From an uncultured Phascolarctobacterium sp. (GTDB lineage: Bacteria > Bacillota > Negativicutes > Acidaminococcales > Acidaminococcaceae): a stretch of DNA of 64,000 nt. The position numbers were made by a program, and so were the translations under genes. Location of the stretch: assembly GCA_900547415.1 (NCBI GenBank), contig URGS01000001.1, forward strand, positions 1 to 64,000, in the 5' to 3' direction. Of this stretch, positions 26,322 through 34,751 are shown piece by piece (the first letter of the stretch is position 1; every line of letters starts with the position of its first letter). The notes below the pieces were generated by a model that ran no database searches, was not told the DNA's origin, and saw only the letters and a program-made list of their open reading frames with translations.

Positions 26322-26504
26322 ATGAGCTTAAAAATAGTTACTGAACGCTGCAAGGGCTGTGGCATCTGTGCATATTTCTGCCCGAAAAAGGTGCTGAACA
26401 TCAGCGAAATAGGCAAGGTCGAAGCCGTTGCTGAGGAAAATTGCATCAAATGTGGACAATGCGAGATGCGTTGCCCTGATTTTGCTATCTTTGTTGATAA
26501 ATAA
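26322..26504 (+). CDS. korD: 2-oxoacid:ferredoxin oxidoreductase, ferredoxin-like delta subunit
   Basis: A 60-residue protein with two 4Fe-4S cluster motifs: CKGCGICAYFCP (about 10-21) and CIKCGQCEMRCP (about 41-52). Each has the CxxCxxCxxxCP spacing. It is the electron-carrying delta subunit of the KorDABC complex. The ATG at 26322 follows AAAGGAGGG. It lies 17 bases before korA. Confidence 0.93.
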   Translation: MSLKIVTERCKGCGICAYFCPKKVLNISEIGKVEAVAEENCIKCGQCEMRCPDFAIFVDK

Positions 26505-26521
26505 AAAGGAGTGAACTACCC

Positions 26522-27661
26522 ATGTCTAGAATCCTGCTGTTACAAGGTAACCAAGCAGTTGTAGAGGGTGCAATCGCTGCCGGTGTAAAATTCTACGGTG
26601 GCTATCCTATCACCCCTTCTACCGAAATAGCTGAGCAATTAGCTCTGCGTCTGCCCCAGGTTGGCGGCAAATTCATGCAAACCGAAGATGAAATCGCTGG
26701 TCTCGGTACCGTTATCGGTGCTTCTATGGCTGGTCAAAAGGCTATGACTGCAACCAGCGGTCCTGGCTTCTCCCTGAAACAGGAAATGCTTGGCTTAGCT
26801 TGCTGCGCTGAAATTCCCTGTGTTATCGTAAACGTACAACGTGTGGGCCCGGCTACCGGCCAACCTACCTCTCCTGCTCAAGGCGAAGTTATGCAAACAC
26901 GTTGGGGTACTCACGGTGACCACTGGCTGATTACCATTTCTCCTTCCAGTGTTCCCGAATGCTTCGAGCTTACTCTGCGTGCTGTTGCACTTTCTGAAAA
27001 ATATCGCTGCCCGGTTATTCTGCTGATGGATGAAATCATCGGTCATATGCGCGAAAAAATCGAGCTGCCTGATAACTATGATGAAATTCCGCAGGCAGAG
27101 CGTAAACAACCGACCTGCGCACCTGAGGATTATCTGGCATACGGCTGTGAAGAAGGCTCCAAAGTTCCTGCGATGGCAGCCTTTGGCAGTGGCTATCGCT
27201 GGCACGTAACCGGTCTTATCCATGATGAAACCGGCTTCCCCAAGGGCACCGGCGCTGCTACCAAATCTGCACAAGACCGTCTGCGCACTAAATTAGAAGA
27301 CAATCTGGACGATATCGTACAAGTAGAAAACTACCGTATGGAGGACGCTGAATTTGCTGTTGTAGCATTTGGCGGCGCTGCCCGTACTGCTTACGAAGCT
27401 ATTGACATGGCTCGTGCAGAAGGCCTGAAGGTTGGCTTTGTACGTCCTGTTACCATCTGGCCCTTCGCTGAAAAGCAAATGAAGGAGCTGGCAGGTAAGG
27501 TTAAAGGCATCCTTGTACATGAGCTGAACTGCGGCCAATATGTATTAGAAGTAGAACGTGCTGTAGCTGGCAAGGTTCCTGTATCCCTGTATGCTAAGTA
27601 TGATAACGAATCTGCTACTCCGGCTCAGCTCCTGGCTGAGATCAAAAAGGCTATGGCCTAA
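26522..27661 (+). CDS. korA: 2-oxoglutarate:ferredoxin oxidoreductase alpha subunit
   Basis: The alpha subunit of the thiamine-diphosphate enzyme that oxidatively decarboxylates 2-oxoglutarate to succinyl-CoA and reduces ferredoxin, or runs in reverse in anaerobes. It has 379 residues. Visible are YPITPSTEIAEQL (about 28-40), the conserved TSGPGFSLKQEM loop (about 79-90) and VGPATGQPT, all typical of KorA. Codon use suggests high expression. Substrate by subfamily likeness; a branched-chain 2-oxoacid cannot be fully excluded. Confidence 0.9.
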   Translation: MSRILLLQGNQAVVEGAIAAGVKFYGGYPITPSTEIAEQLALRLPQVGGKFMQTEDEIAGLGTVIGASMAGQKAMTATSGPGFSLKQEMLGLACCAEIPCVIVNVQRVGPATGQPTSPAQGEVMQTRWGTHGDHWLITISPSSVPECFELTLRAVALSEKYRCPVILLMDEIIGHMREKIELPDNYDEIPQAERKQPTCAPEDYLAYGCEEGSKVPAMAAFGSGYRWHVTGLIHDETGFPKGTGAATKSAQDRLRTKLEDNLDDIVQVENYRMEDAEFAVVAFGGAARTAYEAIDMARAEGLKVGFVRPVTIWPFAEKQMKELAGKVKGILVHELNCGQYVLEVERAVAGKVPVSLYAKYDNESATPAQLLAEIKKAMA

Positions 27662-27684
27662 TTGGATGAGAGGAGAAATATATA

Positions 27685-28549
27685 ATGAGCGTAATGGAAG
27701 ACTTAATTGCTAAATATTTCCGTCCGGGCCGTCTGCCTCATATCTGGTGTCCCGGCTGCGGCAATGGCGTTATTACCGGCGCTATTGTAAAGGCTATTGA
27801 TAAACAAGGCCTGGCAAAAGACGATGTTGCAATCATCAGCGGTATCGGCTGCTCCAGCCGTCTGCCCTACTACCAGCCGTTCCTCCGGCTATCTTGATTT
27901 CAACACCGCCAACACTCTGCATGGCCGTGCACTGCCCATTGCTACTGGCGTAAAAATGGGCAACCCCAAACTGAACGTAATCGTTTGCAGCGGTGACGGT
28001 GACTGCACCGCTATCGGCGGCAACCACCTGATCCACGCTGCACGCCGTAATATTGACCTGACTCTGGTTGTTTACAACAACAGTATCTACGGTATGACTG
28101 GTGGTCAATATTCCCCCATGACTCCGATTCACTCCAAAGCAACCACTGCTCCCTACAACACCATTGAGCCCAGCTTTAACCTGCTGGACCTGGCTAAGGC
28201 TGCAGGTGCAACCTATGTAGCACGTGCAACCACCTACCATGTACCGCAAATGGTTGATGTAATTGCTAAAGGTATTGCTCACAAGGGCTTCTCCATTATC
28301 GAAGTTGTAAGTGCTTGCCCCATTTCCTTTGGTCGTCAAAACAAAATGGGCGGTCCTGCTGAAATGATGGCTTGGCAGCGCGACCATGGTGTTCTGAAGG
28401 CTGTTTGGGACAGAATGGACGAAGAAAAGAAGGCAGAAGCAATTGCTGCCGGCAAATTCCCCATCGGCGTTCTCTACGAAAACACCGAAATCCAGGAATA
28501 CACCGCTGCCTACGACGAATTAATTAAACGTGCACAGGAGGGTAAATAA
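27685..28549 (+). pseudogene. korB: 2-oxoglutarate:ferredoxin oxidoreductase beta subunit, frame-disrupted
   Basis: The beta subunit carries thiamine diphosphate. The first part (27685 to about 27885) reads WCPGCGNG and ISGIGCSSRLP in one frame and ends at a TGA at 27895-27897. The protein continues in the next frame from SSGYLDFNTANTLHGRALPIATG through SGDGDCTAIGGNH (the ThDP/magnesium motif) to the normal C terminus at 28549. One extra base near 27880-27885 explains the shift, for example an extra T in CCGTTCCTCC. The area also contains an imperfect repeat of CCAGCCGTCTGCCC. Everything else is intact and neighbours are highly codon-biased, so a sequencing or assembly error is as likely as real inactivation. 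Confidence 0.85.
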
Positions 28550-28551
28550 TC

Positions 28552-29082
28552 ATGAGACAAAGCTTTCGTTTCTCTGGTACTGGTGGTCAGGGTCTGATCA
28601 CTGCTGGTATTATTTTAGCTGAAGCTGCCCTCTTAGATGACAAGCTGGCTGTTCAATCTCAATCCTATGGCCCGGAAGCACGCGGCGGCTCCTCCAAGGC
28701 TGAAGCTATTATTTCTGATGAAGCTATTCACTTTGGCCGTGTAATCTGCCCCGACACTCTGCTGGTGATGAGCCAGGAGGCTGCTAATAAATACACCTCT
28801 GACTGCGATGAAAAAACCACCGTTATTACCGATACCCTGTTTGTACATGAGGTATCTGGCAAATACGGTCATCGCTTAGACCTGCCCATCACCCACACTG
28901 CCAACACCGTTTGCGGCAAGACTCTGTTTGCTAACATCGTTGCTCTGGGTGCAGTAGTAGCTCTGACTAAATGCGTATCTAAAGAAGCTATTATCAAAGC
29001 TGTTCTAAACCGCGTTCCTAAAGGGACTGAAGAAGCTAACACCAAAGCGCTTGAAGCTGGTATGGCTCTGATTAAGGAATAA
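28552..29082 (+). CDS. korC: 2-oxoacid:ferredoxin oxidoreductase gamma subunit
   Basis: The gamma (POR_C-type) subunit, 176 residues. Signature segments are FSGTGGQGLITAG (about 7-19), QSYGPEARGGSSKAE (about 38-52) and NTVCGKTLFANIVALGAV near residue 120. It follows korB by two bases and completes korDABC. The ribosome binding site is GGAGGGTAAATAATC at the end of korB. Confidence 0.93.
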   Translation: MRQSFRFSGTGGQGLITAGIILAEAALLDDKLAVQSQSYGPEARGGSSKAEAIISDEAIHFGRVICPDTLLVMSQEAANKYTSDCDEKTTVITDTLFVHEVSGKYGHRLDLPITHTANTVCGKTLFANIVALGAVVALTKCVSKEAIIKAVLNRVPKGTEEANTKALEAGMALIKE

Positions 29083-29093
29083 TCACTTTACAC

Positions 29094-29126
29094 AAAAAAC
29101 GCTCATGCAATGCATGAGCGTTTTTT
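29094..29126. terminator. Bidirectional terminator between korC and arsR
   Basis: ACGCTCATGC pairs perfectly with GCATGAGCGT around a 3-base loop, with A-run and T-run on the two sides. It serves the convergent korDABC and thiW-arsR transcripts. Confidence 0.9.
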
Positions 29127-29148
29127 ATATGCAATTTTCTACTAAATC

Positions 29149-29484
29149 TCAGCCAAATTTATGCTTTACATGGTCAAGAGCCTGATCAAAAAGTCCTAAA
29201 ACATGTTGGTCATCTAATGAATAAATAACCTCCTTGCCTTCTTTAACGAATTTTACCAGATTAGTTGCACGCAGCAAACGCAGTTGGTGGGAAATGGCAG
29301 AATGAGTCATATCCAAAGCATCTGCAATATCTGTTACGCACATTTCTCTACGAGCCAACAGGGAAAGTATACGAATACGTGTAGGATCACTGAGCACCTT
29401 AAAGGTGTCTGCCATGGGCTGAATATATCTTTCGTCCTCATGACCAGGTACTGGTAATTTATGTAATGTAGAATTTTCCGTCAT
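29149..29484 (-). CDS. ArsR/SmtB-family metal-sensing repressor
   Basis: Winged-helix regulator of 111 residues. DNA-binding helices are DIADALDMTHSAISHQLRLLRATNLV (about 53-78). The C-terminal helix holds the complete alpha-5 metal site of SmtB/CzrA sensors, Asp-x-His-x10-His-x-x-His, within DDQHVLGLFDQALDHVKH, which points to zinc or cobalt sensing. The alpha-3 CxC arsenic/cadmium motif is absent (it reads MCVTD). It is the last gene after thiW and a small membrane protein, 32 bases downstream, with no metal transporter nearby. Its target is therefore open. Confidence 0.88.
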   Translation of the reverse strand: MTENSTLHKLPVPGHEDERYIQPMADTFKVLSDPTRIRILSLLARREMCVTDIADALDMTHSAISHQLRLLRATNLVKFVKEGKEVIYSLDDQHVLGLFDQALDHVKHKFG

Positions 29485-29516
29485 AGGTATTCACCTCAAG
29501 CAAAATGATTATCAGC

Positions 29517-29807
29517 TTACTTTTTCACGCGGATACTATAGCCGCGACTAAAGAAGTAAAGCAGGAAAGCATAGTACACAAAGCCACCTACAGTGGTCTT
29601 TGTAATAAACCAGGTTGGAAATAAAAAGAACGCAGTAAAAATAAATAACAGCTGAGGCAGACAGCTTAGTAAACCACTTATGCCCTCATTACGATATTTC
29701 TCCGCAACAGCAGCAGATGCTAGAACACTATAGCGCGATGCAAAGGCGCCAAAGCAAAAGCCACTTATTCCATATAGAATATAGTTAACAATAATGCTAA
29801 AGGACAT
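29517..29807 (-). CDS. Small membrane protein between thiW and arsR
   Basis: A 96-residue protein that I do not recognise. It has three hydrophobic segments (about 5-25, 45-65, 70-87) and a basic C terminus (RGYSIRVKK), so it is probably an inner-membrane protein. It starts two bases after the thiW stop and ends 32 bases before arsR, so the three genes are likely one transcript. Confidence 0.65.
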   Translation of the reverse strand: MSFSIIVNYILYGISGFCFGAFASRYSVLASAAVAEKYRNEGISGLLSCLPQLLFIFTAFFLFPTWFITKTTVGGFVYYAFLLYFFSRGYSIRVKK

Positions 29808-29809
29808 GA

Positions 29810-30304
29810 TTATTTTTCGCTTTTAGAAAGACCGACTAAATTAAAAACACCGCTCTTTAAAAGCAGGCCAGCAATAATGCTGCCGCCAATAGTACTTACC
29901 AAGAAGGGCGGTACAAAGAACCAAGCAACTGCATTGCTGCCTAAAACCATGGTTGCAATTCCCCAAGCAGCAAAGCCGCCAATAATACCAGTCCCAATAA
30001 CCTCGCCAGTCATAGCAGCAGGAACATTATGCCAACGATTATAGGCCCAGCCAGCCAAGAATGCACCAATCATACTGCCAGGAAATGCCAATAAGCTGCC
30101 TGTTCCCAGCATATTTCTCAAGCAGGAAATCAGAAAAGCGATGGTAACAGCGTAATCAGGTCCTAAAAGGACAGCACCCATAACATTGATAGCGTGCTGT
30201 ACTGGAAAGCATTTAGAAACACCAGCTGGAATATAAATAAGATGGGCGCTCAAGGTGCCAATAGCCACCAAAAGAGCAGCAGATGTCAATTTCTTTGTTT
30301 GCAT
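29810..30304 (-). CDS. thiW: ECF S component ThiW (thiazole/thiamine precursor uptake)
   Basis: A 164-residue membrane protein of the ThiW family, S component for uptake of the thiazole precursor of thiamine by energy-coupling-factor transporters. Family pattern: IPAGVSKCFPVQHAINVMGAVLLGP (about 25-49), RNMLGTGSLLAFPGSMIGAFLAGW (about 63-86). There is no co-encoded EcfAAT, so it must use a shared module. ThiW genes often have a TPP riboswitch; I see none in the 146 bases up to the divergent CoA-transferase gene. Confidence 0.88.
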   Translation of the reverse strand: MQTKKLTSAALLVAIGTLSAHLIYIPAGVSKCFPVQHAINVMGAVLLGPDYAVTIAFLISCLRNMLGTGSLLAFPGSMIGAFLAGWAYNRWHNVPAAMTGEVIGTGIIGGFAAWGIATMVLGSNAVAWFFVPPFLVSTIGGSIIAGLLLKSGVFNLVGLSKSEK

Positions 30305-30450
30305 TAGTAATCCTCCCTTGTCCTCTTAAAATAATATCTTCATAATTTGTTCATATATTCTTGCTTGCTTTATTATAACATTTTTATCTATAAATGTGTT
30401 ACAATAAACTTAACTGTATAAGATTATTTTTGCACAAAGGAGTTGAATTT

Positions 30451-31593
30451 ATGCAATTATTAACAGGTCTTAAGGTTATAGATTTTTCTAAATGGCTTCC
30501 TGGTCAGTACTGTGGAATGCTGCTAGGCGATTACGGAGCCGATGTTATTAAGGTTGAGGATTTAGCCGGCGACTCCACTAGAGGCTTTTTCCCAGAGAAA
30601 GAAAAAGGCATGAGCTATTGGCATCTTATGCTAAACCGCAATAAACGCGGTGTTGCCTTAAATATAAAAAAAGAAGGCGGACGCAAACTACTGCAGGAAC
30701 TTTTAAAAGACGCAGATGTTTTTCTTGAAGGTTTCCGCCCCGGTTATCTGGCACGCTACGGCCTTGATTATGAATCCATCAGAAAAATTAATCCTGGTAT
30801 TGTTTACTGCTCCATTACAGGCTTTGGTCAGAACTGCCATAAGCCTGCTCATGATTTAAATGTCATTGGCCTTGCAGGGCTCAATGCTCTTGACGGTCAA
30901 GGCGATGCCTGTGTATCCGACGTCCAGGTATCTGCCTTAGGCAGCAGTCTCAACGCCCTCAGCGGTATTTGTATGGCACTCTTGGCACGTCAGCGTACAG
31001 GCGAAGGACAGCATCTCGATGCAAATCTTTTTGCTACTGCTCTTAGTCTGCAGGTCGCAGGCATCAGCAGTCTTTGGGGCTGTCAGGAAACTGGCTGCAA
31101 GCCCTTTGGCCGCACTGCCCACTACTATAATATTTATCGCACAAAGGACGGACGCTACCTTACCGTTGGCACCATAGAGCCTAAATTCTGGCAGCGCTTC
31201 TGTGATTTGATTAGCTGCCCTGAGTTGGAAAAGAGACAATTTGACTTTGAGCACGAAGCAGAAATTACTGAGAAAATAAAGAGCATCATTGCAGAAAAAA
31301 CTTTAGCAGAATGGTTGGAGCTAGTAGGCAGCGCTGAATTCTGCGTATCTCCCGTCTGCACCCTGGACGAAGCACTGCAAAGTCAGCTGACTGAGCAGGA
31401 AAATATGCTGTCTGAACAGGATACTGATCTAGGCAAGCTGCGCTATATTGGCTCCCCTGTAAAATTTTCCGGAACAGAAAGCAAAATAACTCGACGCGCA
31501 CCTCGATTAGGCGAACACACAGAAGAAATTCTGACAGAGCTTGGTCACAGCAGCGCTGACATTGCTTCCCTCAAAGATGAAGGTGCAATTTAA
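30451..31593 (+). CDS. CaiB/BaiF-family (family III) CoA-transferase
   Basis: A 380-residue enzyme of the family that moves CoA between carboxylic acids or racemises 2-methylacyl-CoAs. N-terminal signatures are GLKVIDFSKWLPGQYCGMLLGDYGADVIKVE. The probable catalytic aspartate is in GQHLDANLFATALSLQ (about Asp189). HYYNIYRTKDGRYLTVG is also a family hallmark. The ATG at 30451 follows AAAGGAG. It stands alone, so its acid pair is unknown; a formyl-, carnitinyl- or bile-acid-specific role has no support here. Confidence 0.85.
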   Translation: MQLLTGLKVIDFSKWLPGQYCGMLLGDYGADVIKVEDLAGDSTRGFFPEKEKGMSYWHLMLNRNKRGVALNIKKEGGRKLLQELLKDADVFLEGFRPGYLARYGLDYESIRKINPGIVYCSITGFGQNCHKPAHDLNVIGLAGLNALDGQGDACVSDVQVSALGSSLNALSGICMALLARQRTGEGQHLDANLFATALSLQVAGISSLWGCQETGCKPFGRTAHYYNIYRTKDGRYLTVGTIEPKFWQRFCDLISCPELEKRQFDFEHEAEITEKIKSIIAEKTLAEWLELVGSAEFCVSPVCTLDEALQSQLTEQENMLSEQDTDLGKLRYIGSPVKFSGTESKITRRAPRLGEHTEEILTELGHSSADIASLKDEGAI

Positions 31594-31720
31594 TTAGCTA
31601 AAATTCAAGCAGCTAGCTTGAGTACTGATGCTTTCCAAAGGCAAAGCAAGCTACTGTCAAAACCAAGGCATGGTGAAATACTCTCAAGAATTCTTTAGAT
31701 ATTAAATGAGGAGGTATCCT

Positions 31721-32788
31721 ATGATACATTCCATAAAACGAATAATTTGCAGTGTATTTTTTGCTGCCCTGCTGCTTTTAGGAATACAACCAGCTCACGC
31801 AGGTATGATCAGCCTGGAGCAGGAAATTGAAATGGGCCGCGAAACTGGTCAATACCTGGAGGCACAGTATGGGGTAGTCCAGGACCCTGCCCTGCAGGAG
31901 CGAGTCAACGCCATAGGCCAGAAGCTGGCAGCAGTATGTGGCCGCAATGACATAAAATATTCCTTTAAGGTTCTCAACAGTAATGAGGTCAATGCTTTAG
32001 CCTGCCCTGGTGGTTATATCTATGTCTTTAAGGGACTCATAGACTATATGCCAACTGATACGGAGCTGGCAGGAGTCTTAGGACACGAAATTGGTCACGT
32101 AGCCAAAAAGCATACTGTCCACGCCATTGAAAAGCAGATGTGGACTACGCTGCTGCTTATTGCTGCTACTAAAGGACAAGGTATTGGCATGGTTCAGGCA
32201 GCCCAGCAGGCACTCTTTGCAGGCTACAGCCGCACTGATGAGCGTGGTGCAGATAAGGAAAGCGTCAGCAACACTGTCAAAGCAGGCTTCAACCCCTATG
32301 CAGCCCTAATTACAGTTAATAAGCTTAATGATCTGGCTGCCCAAGGCGGCGGCGTTGACTATGGCCTCTACAGCAGTCACCCTGAGCCTGAGGAACGTAT
32401 TAAGCGTGTTACTAAGCAGCTTGAGAAGCTGCACATTACACCTTTAGTAGAAATTACTGATGATGACCACGCTGCTGTTACCGAGGATGGCTGGCGTTTT
32501 AATATTGACCAAAGCATTGGCAACACTAAGGCTAAATATAGAGCCTATATGCTGGCCGGAGGACTTTGGACAGTACGCCAGCGCGGCACAATAAATCCTA
32601 ACTATTTTGTTGTTTATGACAATGGCGAGGAAGCTGATATATATTACGACGATATTCAGCTGCTACGCCTCTATCAACAGGATGCCGGCGGTTACGAAAG
32701 CACTGGTGCCTACGCCTCTGCCTGTGCTGATATGCTGCGTCAGTGGGCAAAAATTGCTAATAGCAAGATGACAAAAATGAATAAATAA
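31721..32788 (+). CDS. Secreted M48-family metallopeptidase
   Basis: Zinc endopeptidase of 355 residues with a cleavable signal peptide (hydrophobic core IICSVFFAALLLLGI, cleavage after PAHA). The zinc motif is HEIGHVAKKH (about 126-135), with the third ligand in DERGADKES. This resembles BepA/YfgC-like periplasmic proteases that survey outer-membrane proteins. The C-terminal ~100 residues after the catalytic domain (WRFNIDQSIGNTKAKYR...) are not recognised. Start: ATG at 31721 behind GAGGAGGTATCCT. A periplasmic site is consistent with a double-membraned cell. Confidence 0.87.
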   Translation: MIHSIKRIICSVFFAALLLLGIQPAHAGMISLEQEIEMGRETGQYLEAQYGVVQDPALQERVNAIGQKLAAVCGRNDIKYSFKVLNSNEVNALACPGGYIYVFKGLIDYMPTDTELAGVLGHEIGHVAKKHTVHAIEKQMWTTLLLIAATKGQGIGMVQAAQQALFAGYSRTDERGADKESVSNTVKAGFNPYAALITVNKLNDLAAQGGGVDYGLYSSHPEPEERIKRVTKQLEKLHITPLVEITDDDHAAVTEDGWRFNIDQSIGNTKAKYRAYMLAGGLWTVRQRGTINPNYFVVYDNGEEADIYYDDIQLLRLYQQDAGGYESTGAYASACADMLRQWAKIANSKMTKMNK

Positions 32789-32804
32789 AATTACAAGGAA
32801 TATT

Positions 32805-33146
32805 ATGGATAAAACAAAAATAGCAAACTTAAAGTCTCAATTTGATGCTCTGTCACATCTAGACTCTGAAAGCGGAGGCAGAATATTGGAGTGCCAGAGA
32901 GTTAATGCCTTTTTTAGGATATGAAAGATGGGAAAATTTTCATAAAGTCATTAACAAAACAATCTGTATGGGGAGAATAGTATCACTAGTGAACACGTAA
33001 AAAACAATAGAGCTGTTCGAAACATGTTAGGAGAACGAGGTCTAAGTCCGGAAGAATTACCAAGAGCAGAAAATATTAAAAAGTTAGAACGAAAAGCAAA
33101 ATCTGAAGAGAAAAAACTTTCTAAATGTAATTTCTCAAAAGAGTAA
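32805..33146 (+). pseudogene. dinD-like gene remnant
   Basis: Three pieces of a DinD-type DNA-damage-inducible protein survive in different frames. The N terminus is MDKTKIANLKSQFDALSH; next, after a frameshift, EYWSARELMPFLGYERWENF (the BRO-N-like fold of DinD); then, after a large internal deletion, the C terminus SEHVKNNRAVRNMLGERGL and LPRAENIKKLERK up to a TAA at 33144. E. coli DinD has the same order with about 270 residues; only about 110 codons remain. It keeps an upstream AAGGAA and a downstream terminator. DinD-like genes are often mobile or phage-linked. Confidence 0.75.
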
Positions 33147-33160
33147 AAATTATTCAAACG

Positions 33161-33194
33161 AGAGCTATCACCTCAAAAGTGGTAGCTCTTTTTA
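33161..33194 (+). terminator. Intrinsic terminator after the dinD remnant
   Basis: GAGCTATCAC (33162-33171) pairs with GTGGTAGCTC (33179-33188), followed by TTTTT. It ends transcription from the left. Confidence 0.8.
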
Positions 33195-33200
33195 TTGCAT

Positions 33201-33231
33201 AAAAAAAGAGACTGCCTAAAAAGGCAGCCTC
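33201..33231 (-). terminator. Intrinsic terminator after rubrerythrin
   Basis: On the minus strand GAGGCTGCC pairs with GGCAGTCTC around a short T-rich loop and is followed by seven T. It lies 18 bases after the rubrerythrin stop. Confidence 0.87.
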
Positions 33232-33248
33232 TTGTAAGGTCTTGTGAA

Positions 33249-33791
33249 TTATTTGAAGTAACGATCCAGCAGGCCTTGGAATGCTTTGCCGTGACGAGCT
33301 TCGTCGCGAGCCATTTCATGAACGGTGTCATGGATAGCGTCCAGACCCAGTTCTTTAGCACGTTTAGCCAGATCGGTTTTGCCAGCGGTTGCGCCGTTTT
33401 CAGCCTCTACACGCATTTCCAGATTCTTTTTGGTGGAAGCGGTTACTACTTCGCCCAGCAGTTCAGCGAATTTGGAAGCATGTTCAGCTTCTTCGAAAGC
33501 GGCTTTTTCCCAGTACAGGCCGATTTCAGGATAGCCTTCACGGAAAGCAACGCGGCTCATAGCCAAGTACATACCAACTTCGGAGCACTCGCCGTTGAAG
33601 TTAGCGCGCAGGTCTTCTTTGATATCTTCAGGAACGTCAGAAGCTACACCTACAACGTGCTCAGCAGCCCAGGTCATTTCACCTTGCATTTCAGTGAATT
33701 TAGAAGCAGGAGCTTTACATTGGGGGCATTGTGCCGGAGCAGCTTCGCCTTCGTAAACATAACCACATACTTGACATACAAATTTTTTCAT
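33249..33791 (-). CDS. rbr: Reverse rubrerythrin (rubredoxin domain first)
   Basis: A 180-residue oxidative-stress protein. The rubredoxin-like iron site comes first: [20 protein letters not shown] (about 6-25, two CxxC pairs). The ferritin-like di-iron domain follows, with Glu ligands in [17 protein letters not shown] (about 66-82), [13 protein letters not shown] (about 99-111) and a C-terminal [13 protein letters not shown]. In the classical protein the order is reversed. The family reduces hydrogen peroxide with NADH-derived electrons in anaerobes. It starts behind GGAGGGAATTAATT, and has a strong promoter and terminator, so it is a monocistronic, probably abundant stress protein. Confidence 0.93.
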   Translation of the reverse strand: MKKFVCQVCGYVYEGEAAPAQCPQCKAPASKFTEMQGEMTWAAEHVVGVASDVPEDIKEDLRANFNGECSEVGMYLAMSRVAFREGYPEIGLYWEKAAFEEAEHASKFAELLGEVVTASTKKNLEMRVEAENGATAGKTDLAKRAKELGLDAIHDTVHEMARDEARHGKAFQGLLDRYFK

Positions 33792-33866
33792 AATTAATTC
33801 CCTCCAAATTTTTGTTTTTTATATCGTTAGCATATCTTTTTTTAACTTGTCGTTATCGACATGCTT

Positions 33867-33906
33867 ATGATACCATGAATCAGCTGAGTTGTCAATAATA
33901 ATTATC
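33867..33906 (-). promoter_or_regulatory. Promoter of rubrerythrin with overlapping Fur/PerR-like box
   Basis: On the minus strand TTGACA (33890-33895), a 17-base spacer and TATCAT (33867-33872) form a near-consensus promoter. GATAATTATTATTG (33893-33906) overlaps the -35 and looks like half or more of a Fur/PerR-family operator. Repression by a PerR-like peroxide sensor would suit rubrerythrin; the box match is partial. Confidence 0.65.
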
Positions 33907-33947
33907 CATTGCGAATGATTTTATTTTAACTTTTTTTCTTTCAAGGC

Positions 33948-34553
33948 TTAAAACTTAACAGTTACGCCCATATTGACGCCTTTAGCCTTCAAATCATTGT
34001 TGTCGCCCATAGCGTCATCAAATTTCTGATCATAGTAGGAAAGGTTCAGCTCTACATTGTTAACGATTGGTTTGCTGAGACCAATTTCATAGCCAGAGTT
34101 ATTGGTGCCTACAGCAATATTGCCCCATACGGTGCAGAAAGCCGGAATATCGTAGCTAGCCTGCAAACCAATTTGAGCGGAATCCTGGGAGCGGCCGCCA
34201 AAATCATAATCTGTGTCAGCATTCAGATAGCCTGCATAAGCAGAAATACCAGGCAGAACCTTGTACATCAGGTTCAGCTGATGAGTGTCTGTGTTGCCAT
34301 GCTCATAATCATATTGGTTCCATTTATAGTTCAGAGCCATATTGCTGCCTAAGCCCAGAGTACCACCAAAATAAGCGCTGTTGGACTCGTCCACGCTAAA
34401 TTTATCAGACTCCATACTAGTAGGAATATTCAGACCTGCATCAATTGCGATTTTGCCTGCATCATAGTTTTTCAAAGGGGAAGCAAAGACAGTAGTGCCA
34501 AATGCCATGGCAAACAATACACCTGCTGTGCAGGCGGTCAACATTTTCTTCAT
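33948..34553 (-). CDS. Small outer-membrane beta-barrel protein
   Basis: A 201-residue protein with a signal peptide (MKKMLTACTAGVLFAMAFG, cleavage near VFAS). The mature part alternates short beta strands with aromatic residues and Gly/Asn/Asp turns (for example MALNYKWNQYDYEHG and AQIGLQASYDIPAF), and ends in VKF, a C-terminal Phe as recognised by the Bam machinery. It is thus a predicted 8-10-strand outer-membrane barrel. It is good evidence for a diderm cell. Function is not known. It lies 150 bases from rubrerythrin, with no clear terminator between. Confidence 0.8.
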   Translation of the reverse strand: MKKMLTACTAGVLFAMAFGTTVFASPLKNYDAGKIAIDAGLNIPTSMESDKFSVDESNSAYFGGTLGLGSNMALNYKWNQYDYEHGNTDTHQLNLMYKVLPGISAYAGYLNADTDYDFGGRSQDSAQIGLQASYDIPAFCTVWGNIAVGTNNSGYEIGLSKPIVNNVELNLSYYDQKFDDAMGDNNDLKAKGVNMGVTVKF

Positions 34554-34751
34554 AAAATAATCACTCCTCTTAACAAGCTTTTTGCTTAAGTCACATTTAA
34601 TTTGACTATTATATTAATTGTAGCATATGCCATGGAATATACAAGCATTTTACGTCTTCACTTTATGACAAATCTGTTAAAAAGCTTGTAAAATTCAATG
34701 AAAAAGTGGATAATTAGAATGTATGACTATAATTATTTTAAGGTGGATTTT

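Noticed and set aside
30305..30450. TPP riboswitch upstream of thiW
   Set aside because: The 146-base divergent gap contains no CUGAGA/thi-box-like pattern.
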